Shown here: piece after piece, positions 34,452 to 42,677 of the stretch | How the letters are laid out: every line of letters begins with the position of its first letter | Numbering within the stretch: the stretch's first letter is position 1 | Origin: Rhodovulum sp. 12E13 | GTDB taxonomy: Bacteria; Pseudomonadota; Alphaproteobacteria; Rhodobacterales; Rhodobacteraceae | Assembly (NCBI RefSeq): GCF_003340565.1 | Contig: NZ_QPLK01000008.1 | Coordinates: 62,001 to 126,000 of the forward strand | Length of the DNA stretch: 64,000 bases | Direction: 5' to 3' | Translations under genes and position numbers: made by a program | The notes under the pieces: generated by a model | Database searches by the model: none | Seen by the model: the letters and a program-made list of their open reading frames with translations, nothing else | Told to the model about the DNA's origin: nothing

Positions 34452-35051
34452 TCAGGCGGCGCCGACAAGGGCGCGCACGCGGGCCGCGAGCCAGTCCAGT
34501 TCGCCATCCTGCACGCCCAGCGCCTCCAGGTGTTCCACGGTGTTGAAGAGGTAGTCCGCGTTCGGCCCCCGCCCGCCCACCGCGCGCGCGATGATGCGCG
34601 CCTGCTCTTCCAGCGGCAGGCCACCGCAATATTGTGCGTGGGAAGGGTCGATGACGTAGGCAAGCGCCGTCACCTGCCGCCCGTCGGTCAGCCACAGCGT
34701 CACCAGTTTCTCGACATAGGCCGACGAGATCAGCTCGCGCGCGCGCAGGGCGGCGAGCGCCTCGGCTTCGGTTCCCGGCCGGGCGCGCAGCGCCAGCCCC
34801 TCGCACGAGGCGCCCGCGCCCGCGTCGAGGGCCAGCACCAGCCCCGGCTCGGCCTCCGAGCCACGGTGGTGGATCGAGCGCATGCAGAACGAGCGGTGCC
34901 AGCCCTGCAGCATCGCGGGCGCCCGCTCGGCCACGTCTATCTCGGGGTTCCACAACAGGCTGCCGTAGCCGAAGACCCACAGCGGCGCGGCGGGGTCGTG
35001 CTCGGCCGGAATCGTGTCGGAACCCGAGGGCGGGGTTGGCGTGGTCGTCAT
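34452..35051 (-). CDS. ChaC-like gamma-glutamylcyclotransferase
   Basis: 199 residues. Degrades glutathione to 5-oxoproline and Cys-Gly in the cytoplasm. The substrate-binding loop VFGYGSLLWNPEI (YGSL motif) is at about residues 24-36; SIHHRGSEAEPGLVLALD follows, and the acid region ELISSAYVEKLVTLWL supplies the catalytic Glu, followed by AYVIDPSHAQYCGGLPLEEQARIIARAVGGRGPNADYLFNTVEHLEALGV, all characteristic of ChaC. The ATG at 35051 is the second in-frame Met; the earlier Arg-rich leader overlaps the divergent DUF2125 gene and is rejected. Confidence 0.92.
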   Translation of the reverse strand: MTTTPTPPSGSDTIPAEHDPAAPLWVFGYGSLLWNPEIDVAERAPAMLQGWHRSFCMRSIHHRGSEAEPGLVLALDAGAGASCEGLALRARPGTEAEALAALRARELISSAYVEKLVTLWLTDGRQVTALAYVIDPSHAQYCGGLPLEEQARIIARAVGGRGPNADYLFNTVEHLEALGVQDGELDWLAARVRALVGAA

Positions 35052-35095
35052 GGCCCCCCATAAAGCCGATCGGGGTCGGAACGGAAAGGGCGCCG

Positions 35096-36103
35096 ATGCG
35101 ACGTGTACTGCTTGTCTTCGCCGCCGCGGTCGCGCTCTGGGCGGCATGGTGGCCCCTCGCCGCCTGGCGCAGCGTCTCGGCGACCGAAGCCTGGCTCGAG
35201 GCCCGCCGCGAGGCCGGCTGGCAGGCGGAATGGGCGAATGTCGAGATCCGCGGCTTTCCGCTCTCCTATGTCCGGACGCTCCTCGCCCCCGAACTGGCCG
35301 ACCCGGACACGGGGTGGGCCTGGCGTGCCCCCGACCTCACGTTGGCCCGCGCCCGCCACCCCGAACTCGCCCAGCCGGGCCTCGTCGTGCAGTTCCCGCC
35401 CGAACAGGACGTCCGCACGCCCGAGCAGCGGCTGACCGTGGCCGGCGGGCTGCTGCAGGCCGAGATGCGGCTCGACGGGCCGGAGGCGCGGCTGGAGGGC
35501 GCCACGCTCACCGCGCAGGCCCTCGGCGTGACGTCGGATGCGGGCTGGCGGGCCTCGCTCGCCGCCGGGCGGCTGACGGCGCTGGCCTCGGAGGCTGCTC
35601 CCGAGGTGATGACCGTCACGCTGTCGGCCGAGGCCCTCGCCCTGCCCTCCGAGACGGCCGAGCGGCTGCGCCGGGCCGACCTCGCGCCGGGCACGATCGA
35701 GCGGATCGAGGGGGAGGCGGAAGTGACCTTCGACCGCGCCTGGGACATCGCGGCGCTGGAGGAGACGCGGCCCCAGCCCCGCCGCATCGTGGTCAAGGAC
35801 GCCGCCCTGCGTTGGGGCGCGCTCGACCTTCGTGTGGCGGGAACGCTGGACGTGGACGACGGCGGGGAGCCGGACGGCGAATTGCTGGTGAAGGCGACGA
35901 ACTGGCGCGAGATCCTTGCCGCGGCACGGGCGACGAACACCCTGCCCGACGGCATCGCCGACGCCGCCGAGGGCGCGCTCGAACTCGTCTCGCGCCTCGC
36001 CGGGAGCCCGCGCACGCTCGACATCCCGCTGGTCTTCTCGGGTGGCCGCACGCGCCTCGGGCCGGTGCCGGTCGGGCCGGCCCCCCGGCTCGCTCTGCCC
36101 TGA
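35096..36103 (+). CDS. DUF2125 domain-containing protein
   Basis: 335 residues. N-terminal membrane anchor/signal LLVFAAAVALWAAWWPLAA, then W..ARREAGWQAEWANVEIRGFPLSYVRTLLAPELADPDTGWAWRAPDLTLARARH, the DUF2125 start, and a long beta-rich periplasmic region resembling lipid-transfer/AsmA-like folds (VKDAALRWGALDLRVAGTLDVDDGGEPDGELLVKATNWREIL). Family function unknown; widespread in Alphaproteobacteria. AAAGGG lies 6 bases before the ATG. Divergent from chaC with a 44-base shared upstream region. Copy 3 of the palindromic element starts 26 bases after its stop. Confidence 0.88.
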   Translation: MRRVLLVFAAAVALWAAWWPLAAWRSVSATEAWLEARREAGWQAEWANVEIRGFPLSYVRTLLAPELADPDTGWAWRAPDLTLARARHPELAQPGLVVQFPPEQDVRTPEQRLTVAGGLLQAEMRLDGPEARLEGATLTAQALGVTSDAGWRASLAAGRLTALASEAAPEVMTVTLSAEALALPSETAERLRRADLAPGTIERIEGEAEVTFDRAWDIAALEETRPQPRRIVVKDAALRWGALDLRVAGTLDVDDGGEPDGELLVKATNWREILAAARATNTLPDGIADAAEGALELVSRLAGSPRTLDIPLVFSGGRTRLGPVPVGPAPRLALP

Positions 36104-36128
36104 GCCTCGCGCGGGCCGGCCCGGATCA

Positions 36129-36189
36129 GGGGGGCCAGCCCCCCGTCGCCTTCGGCGCCTCCCCCCGGGATACTTGGAGCAAGAAGAAG
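36129..36189 (+). repeat. Interspersed palindromic element copy 3 (reference intergenic copy)
   Basis: Hairpin 1 GGGGGGC-CA-GCCCCCC (36129-36144), hairpin 2 CGCC-TTC-GGCG (36147-36157), then the tail CCTCCCCCCGGGATACTTG followed by GAGCAAGAAGAAG. The same order of parts, with matching sequence, occurs inside xdhB at 45483-45551. Confidence 0.9.
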
Positions 36190-36377
36190 CATGCAGGGGG
36201 CTCTGAAAGCCGAGCCCGGGAACGGAACGCCGCCGCGCGTCCCGTTGCCGGAACGCGCCGCACCTCGCGAATCGCGCCCGCCGAGGGGCGCGCGGCAGCC
36301 CAGGCCGGCGCGGGCGGGCGGCACTTCGGCGCGCGGGCGAAGGCGGGACGGGTGCAATCAGGCCCGTCGACGGGCGC

Positions 36378-37733
36378 TCACCGACAGTAGGGGCCGGAGC
36401 GGTAGCGGGCGGTATCGAAGTGGAAATGATCCTGGTGAAAGCGGTCAGAGTCGGGGCCGAGAACGGTGCCGAAGGGGCCGCAGGCGGCGGCGTGCATCCG
36501 GCGCAGGATCGGCCCGGCCTGCCGCGAGCGCCAGCCGTGCAGCACCGTTATGCGCTCGCCGCTCGCCAGGACGAGGGCGGAGATGTCGATGGCGCGGCCC
36601 CGCCCGTGCTCGGAGATGCGCGCGCCTGGGCGGTTGTTACGGGTTCGGCAGGCGTAGTGAGCGGCGACCTGCAGGGCGACGAGGCCGCCCCCGGTTGTGC
36701 CGACGGCCGGCTTGGCCCCCTGCTCCACCCAGTCATGCAGGGCCTGGGCGGTGACGCAGTCGACCGTGGCCGAGGTGGAGAGGCGAATGCCGGCGACCTC
36801 GGTGATGCGGACGGGGTCCGGAATCCCGCAGCCTGCCCGCTCGCCGGGAACGGGCGGGATGACCTTCCCCCGAATCGCGCGGTTGCCGCAGACCGATCCC
36901 TGCGCCGGCGGGGCCGGCTGGGCGCTGCGCCGGAACAGGCCGCCGAACAGGCCCGGCCGCTCTGGCGGGCGCGGCGCGGCGACGGCCGCCGCGGTGGCGA
37001 CGCGGGTGGGCGCGGGCACGGCGGACGCCGAGGCGGACGCGGCCGCGGCGCGCGCCGCCTCTTCGTGGCGGGCGGCGGCGCGGGCGAGACCGGCGGGGCG
37101 CGCGGGCGGGCGGGGGACGGCGCGCGGGCCGGGCAACTGGACGGCGACCGTGCGCACCGCCGCCTCCGCCATCTCCGCCCCGACCGGCATGCCCGCCGGC
37201 CGCGCCTTCGGGCGAAGGACAGGCGACGGGGTGGGTGCTCCCGCCGCGGTATCCGCATCCGCCGCCGTCGCCGGCGCGGGTCGGGGCGGGGGCGGGGCCA
37301 GGCCAGGGGACGGGGCCGGGGGCGGAGGTGACGCCGCCGCGCGGCCGGTCTGCCCCGCGACGGCCTCGCTGTCCGGGGGCGGGGCCGCGGATGCGGCGGC
37401 CCTTCCCGGCCCGTTCTGCAGGGTGCCTCGGTCGGGAGCCGAGCCTGAACCGGCGGCCTCGCCGGCGGGATCGGTCTCGACGCCGCGAGGCCCGCCCCCG
37501 GGAGAGGAAGAAGGAGACAGGACCGGTGGAGGGGCGGCCGCGGTGATGCCCGCACCCGACGCGGCACCGTGGGATCCGGGCGCAGGCGTCGCCGCCACGG
37601 CCATGCGGGGCTCGGGTCGCAGGCTCTCCGCGGGGGCATCGGCCGTGGCAGGGGCGCCGAGCGTCGTGCCGACGGCCAGCGCCGCGGCGGCGAGCGCGGT
37701 CGAGAGAGCGCGCGGGAGGGTGGCGGCGCTCAC
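36378..37733 (-). CDS. Extensin-family (extensin-like C-terminal domain) protein
   Basis: 451 residues. N-terminal hydrophobic signal (LPRALSTALAAAALAVGTTLGAPATA), then a roughly 200-residue low-complexity Ala/Pro/Gly region, and a C-terminal extensin-like domain (about 275-451): CGNRAIRGKVIPPVPGERAGCGIPDPVRITEVAGIRLS, TVDCVTAQALHDWVEQG, ISEHGRGRAIDISALVLASGE and FGTVLGPDSDRFHQDHFHFDTA. The HGRGRAIDI and DHFHFD motifs are those of D,D-peptidase-like zinc sites, so a murein-related role in the periplasm is likely. The GTG start overlaps the TGA of the upstream tyrA (GTGA). Confidence 0.88.
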   Translation of the reverse strand: MSAATLPRALSTALAAAALAVGTTLGAPATADAPAESLRPEPRMAVAATPAPGSHGAASGAGITAAAPPPVLSPSSSPGGGPRGVETDPAGEAAGSGSAPDRGTLQNGPGRAAASAAPPPDSEAVAGQTGRAAASPPPPAPSPGLAPPPPRPAPATAADADTAAGAPTPSPVLRPKARPAGMPVGAEMAEAAVRTVAVQLPGPRAVPRPPARPAGLARAAARHEEAARAAAASASASAVPAPTRVATAAAVAAPRPPERPGLFGGLFRRSAQPAPPAQGSVCGNRAIRGKVIPPVPGERAGCGIPDPVRITEVAGIRLSTSATVDCVTAQALHDWVEQGAKPAVGTTGGGLVALQVAAHYACRTRNNRPGARISEHGRGRAIDISALVLASGERITVLHGWRSRQAGPILRRMHAAACGPFGTVLGPDSDRFHQDHFHFDTARYRSGPYCR

Positions 37734-38737
37734 CCGGCCCGCGCCGCCCGTGGGCCCGGCGCACCCTCGCCGGATGCCTCGGAGGAGGGGCCATCGGCGG
37801 ACCCGGCCGACGGGGCGCGGCCGACGACCTTGACACGGCCGAAATCGGGGGCGTCGGTGTCCTGCCCCGCCTCGACGATGCCGCGGCGGATCGCCCGCGT
37901 GCGGGTGAAGTAATCGAACAGCAGGTCGCCGTCGCCGGTGCGGATCGCGCGTTGCAGCGCGAAGAGCTCCTCGGTGAAGCGGCCGAGGATCTCGAGCGTC
38001 GCGTCCTTGTTGGTCAGGAAAACGTCGCGCCACATGGTGGGGTCCGACGCCGCGATGCGGGTGAAGTCGCGGAATCCGGCGGCGGAATACTTGACGACCT
38101 CGCCCTCGGTGACGCGGCGAAGGTCGTCCGCGACGCCCACCATCGTGTAGGCGATCAGGTGCGGCGCGTGGCTGGTCACGGCGAGCACGAGATCGTGCCG
38201 GTCGACCGCCATCTCGTCGACATGGGCGCCCATCGCCTCCCACAGCGCGCGGAGGCGCGCGACGGCGTCAGGGTCGGCGCCCTCGCCGGGCAGGATCAGG
38301 CACCAGCGGTTTTCGAACAGCTCGGCGAAGCCGGAGCGGGGGCCGGAATGCTCGGTGCCCGCCAGAGGGTGCGCGGGGATGAAATGCACGCCCTCGGGCA
38401 CGTGGGGGGTCACCGCCTCGACCACCGCGCGCTTGACCGAGCCCACGTCGGTCAGCGTCGCGCCGCGGGCGAGATGGGGCCCGATCTCCGCGGCCACGGC
38501 GCCCATCGCGCCGACCGGCACGCAGAGGACAACGAGGTCGGCGTCCTCCACCGCCTCCGCGGCCGTCGCCACCACCCGGTCGCACAACCCGTCCTCGGCG
38601 GCGATCCGGCGCGTCTCGGGCGAGCGGGCGGTGCCCACGATCTCGCCGGCGAGGCCCCCGCGCCGCATCGCGTGCGCCATCGACGAGGCGATCAGGCCGA
38701 GGCCGATGAGGGCGACGCGGTCGTAGACCGGGCTCAT
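37730..38737 (-). CDS. Prephenate/arogenate dehydrogenase
   Basis: 335 residues. TyrA-family oxidative decarboxylase of tyrosine synthesis. NAD-binding fold [20 protein letters not shown] (GxGxxxxS, about residues 10-29) and [17 protein letters not shown]; catalytic region [13 protein letters not shown] and [31 protein letters not shown] with the conserved H-P-x-AG-E motif; C-terminal dimer helices. The final about 30 residues are a disordered extension. Whether prephenate or arogenate is preferred cannot be read directly. Translationally coupled to hisC (ATGA overlap) and to the extensin-like gene (GTGA). Confidence 0.94.
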   Translation of the reverse strand: MSPVYDRVALIGLGLIASSMAHAMRRGGLAGEIVGTARSPETRRIAAEDGLCDRVVATAAEAVEDADLVVLCVPVGAMGAVAAEIGPHLARGATLTDVGSVKRAVVEAVTPHVPEGVHFIPAHPLAGTEHSGPRSGFAELFENRWCLILPGEGADPDAVARLRALWEAMGAHVDEMAVDRHDLVLAVTSHAPHLIAYTMVGVADDLRRVTEGEVVKYSAAGFRDFTRIAASDPTMWRDVFLTNKDATLEILGRFTEELFALQRAIRTGDGDLLFDYFTRTRAIRRGIVEAGQDTDAPDFGRVKVVGRAPSAGSADGPSSEASGEGAPGPRAARAG

Positions 38738-39819
38738 GCAGCCTCCTCGCGGAAACGGGCGAGGGCGTCGAGCACCCGCGTCGTGTCGGCCTCGGTGCCG
38801 ACGGTGATGCGCAGCCCTTCGGGGAAGCCGTAGCCCGTCACCCGCCGCACGAGGATGCCGCGCGCCTGCAGATGCAGATCGGCGGCGCCCGCCTCTTCGG
38901 GCGACCGGAAGCGGGCGAGCACGAAATTGGCCTGGCTGTCGTCGCAGGCGATTCCCATGGCGCGCAGCGCCTGCGTGAGACGCGCCCGCTGGGCGGCGTT
39001 GATCGCCAGCGTCTCGGCCACGAAGGCACGGTCGCGCATGGCGGCCTCGGCGGCGGAGAGCTGGGTGCCCGACAGGTTGAACGGCCCGCGGATGCGGTTG
39101 AGCACGTCGATCACCGCGCGCGGCGCGTAGCCCCAGCCGATCCGCAGCCCGCCGAGCCCGTAGAGCTTGGAGAAGGTGCGCGTCATCACCACATCGTCGC
39201 GCGACTCGACCAGCGCCGCGCCGCCGTCGCAGCCCTCGGCGTATTCGACATAGGCCCCGTCGAGCACCAGCAGGCACGCCTCGGGCAGGCCGGCGGCGAG
39301 CCGTGCGACCTCGGCCTCGTGCAGCATCGTGCCGGTCGGGTTGGCCGGGTTGGCGAGGAAGACGAGCCGCGTGCGCTCGCTCGCCATGGCCAGCAGCGCG
39401 TCGACATCGACCCGGCGCTCGCGCTCGCGGGCGACGACCGGGGTCGCCCCGGCGGCCAGCGCCGAGATGCGATACATGGCGAAGCCGTGCTCGGGGTAGA
39501 GAACCTCGTCTCCCGGCCCGGCATAGGCCTGGCACAGGACGTGGATGATCTCGTCGGAGCCGACGCCGCAGACGATCCGACCCGCGTCGAGCCCGTGGAC
39601 ATCGGAGATGGCGGTGCGCAGGGCCGCGTGATCGGTCGACGGGTAGCGGTGCAGCGTGGCGGCCGAGGCGCGCACCGCCTCCATCGCGGCGGGGCTCGGG
39701 CCGCGCGGGTTCTCGTTCGACGACAGCTTGAGCACGTCGTCGCGTCCCGCGATGGCGGACTTGCCCCCCTCGTAGAGCGCGATATCCATGATGCCGGGCT
39801 GCGGCGCGATCGGTGCCAT
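38734..39819 (-). CDS. hisC: Histidinol-phosphate aminotransferase
   Basis: 361 residues. PLP-dependent class I/II aminotransferase. PLP Lys in [21 protein letters not shown] (about residue 222), Asn/Asp/Tyr cofactor contacts in [23 protein letters not shown], and an N-terminal [18 protein letters not shown]. In organisms with a hisC-tyrA pair the enzyme usually also serves phenylalanine/tyrosine transamination; the ATGA overlap with the tyrA start supports that here. ATG at 39819 gives the standard N terminus [19 protein letters not shown]. Confidence 0.94.
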   Translation of the reverse strand: MAPIAPQPGIMDIALYEGGKSAIAGRDDVLKLSSNENPRGPSPAAMEAVRASAATLHRYPSTDHAALRTAISDVHGLDAGRIVCGVGSDEIIHVLCQAYAGPGDEVLYPEHGFAMYRISALAAGATPVVARERERRVDVDALLAMASERTRLVFLANPANPTGTMLHEAEVARLAAGLPEACLLVLDGAYVEYAEGCDGGAALVESRDDVVMTRTFSKLYGLGGLRIGWGYAPRAVIDVLNRIRGPFNLSGTQLSAAEAAMRDRAFVAETLAINAAQRARLTQALRAMGIACDDSQANFVLARFRSPEEAGAADLHLQARGILVRRVTGYGFPEGLRITVGTEADTTRVLDALARFREEAA

Positions 39820-39844
39820 GCGGCCCTCCCCTTTTCGCGGCGTT

Positions 39845-40510
39845 CTATCGGCTGCCGGCCCGCGGGGCCAGAGCCTTGTCGGCCGTGGCGGCAGCAGGCC
39901 GCCCACCCCCGCGCCGCGCCTCGGCGACGAAGGGCGCGCGGCGCACCAGCTCCTCGTCGAACAGTGCGTCGACGGCGGCGACCGCGAGGTCGGCCCGCGC
40001 GACGCGGCCCGAGACCGGCCGGTCGAACGACAGCGCCGCTCGCCCGGTCGCTGCGCCGTTGGTCAGCCGCGGCGGGCGCAGCATCGTCCACCGCGCTTCG
40101 GCCAGCGTCAGGATCGCGAATTCGCGCTGCCGGTCGAGGATCATCTCGCCCACCAGCCGCGCGAGCAGCGGGCCGAAGCGCCGCTCGGGCCATGGCTTGC
40201 GGTCGCCCGGCGCGTCGACCGCGGCGCCCGCGACGGTCACGAGGCGCAGGCCGGAACAGGGTCCGAGCGCCTCCGCGAGCGCCGAGCAGGCCCGGTTGCC
40301 GCGCGAAGAGGCGAGAGCCGAGATCGCGGCCCCGCCTGCAGCCTCGCGGACCGCGGCGGTGTCGGAAAGGTCGAGCACGCGGTGCGCGGCGGCGCCGGCG
40401 ACCTCGACCGGGCGCCGGGTGATCGCCAGCGGCGCGTGGCCGCGTCGCGCAAGCTCGGCCACGATCAGCCGCCCCGTTCGCCCGTTGGCCCCGAAAACCG
40501 CGACGTCCAT
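39845..40510 (-). CDS. NAD(P)-binding protein, atypical SDR/NmrA-like
   Basis: 221 residues. Rossmann start [25 protein letters not shown] (GxxGxxG) and [40 protein letters not shown], followed by [21 protein letters not shown], the layout of NAD(P)H-binding proteins of the extended/atypical SDR group (biliverdin-reductase-B-like). No Tyr-x-x-x-Lys pair, so it may be a reductase with a divergent site or a sensor. The C-terminal tail ([21 protein letters not shown]) is disordered. Lies 26 bases upstream of hisC on the same strand and could be in one unit with it. Confidence 0.8.
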   Translation of the reverse strand: MDVAVFGANGRTGRLIVAELARRGHAPLAITRRPVEVAGAAAHRVLDLSDTAAVREAAGGAAISALASSRGNRACSALAEALGPCSGLRLVTVAGAAVDAPGDRKPWPERRFGPLLARLVGEMILDRQREFAILTLAEARWTMLRPPRLTNGAATGRAALSFDRPVSGRVARADLAVAAVDALFDEELVRRAPFVAEARRGGGRPAAATADKALAPRAGSR

Positions 40511-40547
40511 GGCAGACCTCCCGAGCCCGAAGGTAGGGCCGCACACG

Positions 40548-40570
40548 AAAAAGGCCGCCTCGCGGCGGCC
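40548..40570 (-). terminator. Rho-independent terminator of rpsD
   Basis: Reverse strand: GGCCGCC-GCGA-GGCGGCC (40570-40553) followed by TTTTT (40552-40548). Starts 25 bases after the rpsD stop. Confidence 0.9.
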
Positions 40571-40595
40571 CTCTCCCTTGCGGCCCGCACCGCGA

Positions 40596-41216
40596 TCAGT
40601 TCTGCGCGTAGAACTCGATCACGAGGTTCGGCTCCATCTGCACCGGATAGGGCACGTCGCCGAGGCCCGGAGTCCGCACGAAGGACGCCGTCATCTTCTG
40701 GTGGTCGACATCGAGGTAGTCGGGCACGTCGCGCTCGGCGAGGCCCACGGCCTCGAGCACGATGGCGAGTTGCCGCGACTTCTCGCGGATCGAGACCACG
40801 TCGCCCTCGCTCACGCGATAGGAGGGGATGTTGACCCGCTTGCCGTTCACCTCGACATGGCCATGGTTCACGAACTGGCGCGCGGCGAAGATCGTCGGCA
40901 CGAACTTGGCGCGATAGACCACGGCGTCGAGGCGCCGCTCCAGCAGGCCGATCAAGAGCTCGCCGGTATCGCCGCGCTTGCGCTCGGCCTCGGCGAAGAT
41001 GCGGCGGAACTGCTTCTCCGTCAGGTCGCCGTAATAGCCCTTGAGCTTCTGCTTGGCGCGGAGCTGCAGGCCGAAGTCGCTCATCTTGCCCTTGCGGCGC
41101 TGGCCGTGCTGGCCGGGGCCGTATTCGCGGCGGTTCACGGGGCTTTTCGGGCGGCCCCAGATGTTCTCGCCCATCCGGCGGTCGATCTTGTATTTGGCAG
41201 CGGTGCGTTTCGTCAC
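40596..41216 (-). CDS. rpsD: 30S ribosomal protein S4
   Basis: 206 residues including the GTG initiator, the standard length. Primary 16S rRNA-binding protein of the small subunit. [48 protein letters not shown] at the N terminus and the S4 RNA-binding domain [50 protein letters not shown] are typical of alphaproteobacterial S4. The start is GTG at 41216, placed 7 bases after AAGGAG; no ATG gives a correct N terminus. Followed by a clear terminator, single-gene unit. Confidence 0.98.
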   Translation of the reverse strand: MTKRTAAKYKIDRRMGENIWGRPKSPVNRREYGPGQHGQRRKGKMSDFGLQLRAKQKLKGYYGDLTEKQFRRIFAEAERKRGDTGELLIGLLERRLDAVVYRAKFVPTIFAARQFVNHGHVEVNGKRVNIPSYRVSEGDVVSIREKSRQLAIVLEAVGLAERDVPDYLDVDHQKMTASFVRTPGLGDVPYPVQMEPNLVIEFYAQN

Positions 41217-41415
41217 CTCTGGTCTCCTTCCCTGCGGGCGCGGTGCCCGCGTTGCATGAAGGGCGTTGTCCTTTCCCTCGGGCCGGTCGAGCCCGCCCTC
41301 GGGCGACAGGCATCCCCTCGCGGGGGCCGCCAACACCAAACGATCCGGCATCCGCCGGAAGCGCGCCGTATACACCCGCGCGCCTCGGTGTCAACCGGCG
41401 GGCGCCTCCCCTTCT

Positions 41416-42393
41416 TCAGGCAGCGGCACGGCGCAGCACCATCCGCGGCGAGGGCCACAGCGCGGCATGGCCGAGCGCGATGGCGGCCTCTCCCGCGCCG
41501 AGCCTCCGCATCGGGCTCCGCTCCGCCGGGCCCGCGAGGCAGGGCAGGCCCCCCGCCATCACCAGCGGCGCGCCGTCGAGCGTCAGCGCGATCAGGTCGG
41601 CCCGGTGCGCGGACCGGGCGACGGGAAGCGCCCCGAGGTCGCCCGCCCTCACGAGCGCCTCGCCCAGCCCGAACAACTCGGACAGCGCCGCGCCCTCGAC
41701 GCCGAGCCACGTGTCGTGGCCGACGGTCACCTCGGCGCCGGGCGCCGTCGGGCCGAACAGCCAGGCAGGAAGCGCCACCGCTCCCGCCGCCGGGCGCAGC
41801 CGCACCGCCCGCACCGGACGCGCGCCAAGGTCGGTGAGCACCGCGTCGCCGGGGCGAAGCCGCTCCACCGGCACCGGCCCGCGGGGCGTCTCGACCGGCG
41901 TGCCGGGCACGAAGCCCGCCAGGGCCCGCGTCGGCGCGCGCGCACTGCCGTGATGGGCCGAGACCACCCAGAGCGGCACGCCGCGCGGCGGCACCGCCCG
42001 GTCGAACAGCGCGAGCGCCGCGCCGTCGCGCCCCGGAAGGTAACTGACCGACCACGCCCGGCGGCCGTCCGTCAACACGAAGCCCGTGCGCAGGAGGCGT
42101 TCCTCGGCCAGCGGCAGAACGGGCATGCGACGACGCGACAGAACCGGCAGCGGCCCGCCGCGCTGCGTGACCCGTGCCGCCCGCCGCGCCGCGACCCGGC
42201 GCAGCGCGGCGCGCCCGACGGCCGCCTCGAGGCGCAGGGGCGTAGGCACCGCGTCGAGCCGCCACAGCTCGCCACGCCACCCCCATTCGCTGCCTACCCT
42301 GAGCCCCTGGAGCGGCGCCCCCTCGACCCCGTCGATCTCGACGTGCGACCACTCGGTCGCGTAGAGGGCGCCCCCTCCCGCGGTGCTGCTCAT
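41416..42393 (-). CDS. Degenerate Hint-domain (hedgehog/intein) protein
   Basis: 325 residues. The centre, GFVPGTPVETPRGPVPVERLRPGDAVLTDLGARPVRAVRLR (about residues 158-198), matches the Hint domain of Rhodobacteraceae secreted proteins (normally CFTPGTxIxTPRGxxPVExLRPGDxVxTxDxGxxPIRWV), but the catalytic Cys is replaced by Gly, and the usual LSPQHRxL motif appears as VTVGHDTWLGVEG. Self-splicing or self-cleavage is therefore unlikely. The N-terminal about 150 residues are Arg/Ala-rich and unrecognised. No signal peptide. The gene is divergent from xdhA across a 284-base gap. Confidence 0.75.
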   Translation of the reverse strand: MSSTAGGGALYATEWSHVEIDGVEGAPLQGLRVGSEWGWRGELWRLDAVPTPLRLEAAVGRAALRRVAARRAARVTQRGGPLPVLSRRRMPVLPLAEERLLRTGFVLTDGRRAWSVSYLPGRDGAALALFDRAVPPRGVPLWVVSAHHGSARAPTRALAGFVPGTPVETPRGPVPVERLRPGDAVLTDLGARPVRAVRLRPAAGAVALPAWLFGPTAPGAEVTVGHDTWLGVEGAALSELFGLGEALVRAGDLGALPVARSAHRADLIALTLDGAPLVMAGGLPCLAGPAERSPMRRLGAGEAAIALGHAALWPSPRMVLRRAAA

Positions 42394-42677
42394 CGCTCTG
42401 CCTGCCTGTATGTTCTGTTCTTGTCGATTATTGTGCCGAGACGGTAGCATGCGACGCGACCTGCGCAAAGATGCGGCCGGTCCGACAGCACGGGGGCGTG
42501 GAATTGGGCCACACACGCGAGCAGGCACTCTGCCTGCGGCCGGCGCGTCGCGCCGCCCTTGCATCGTCGCGCGCTTCGCGCTTTGCTGCGTCCGCGAACA
42601 GGGCCGCGCCTTCTACGCCGCATCGAGGGCGCGCGCCGGGCTCCGATGTCTGGTAACGCGGCGGATCGTTTCGACCC

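Noticed and set aside
42400-42450. SOS (LexA) box GTTC-N7-GTTC upstream of the Hint gene
   Set aside because: TGTTCTGTTCTTGTCG has the first GTTC but not the second at the right distance.
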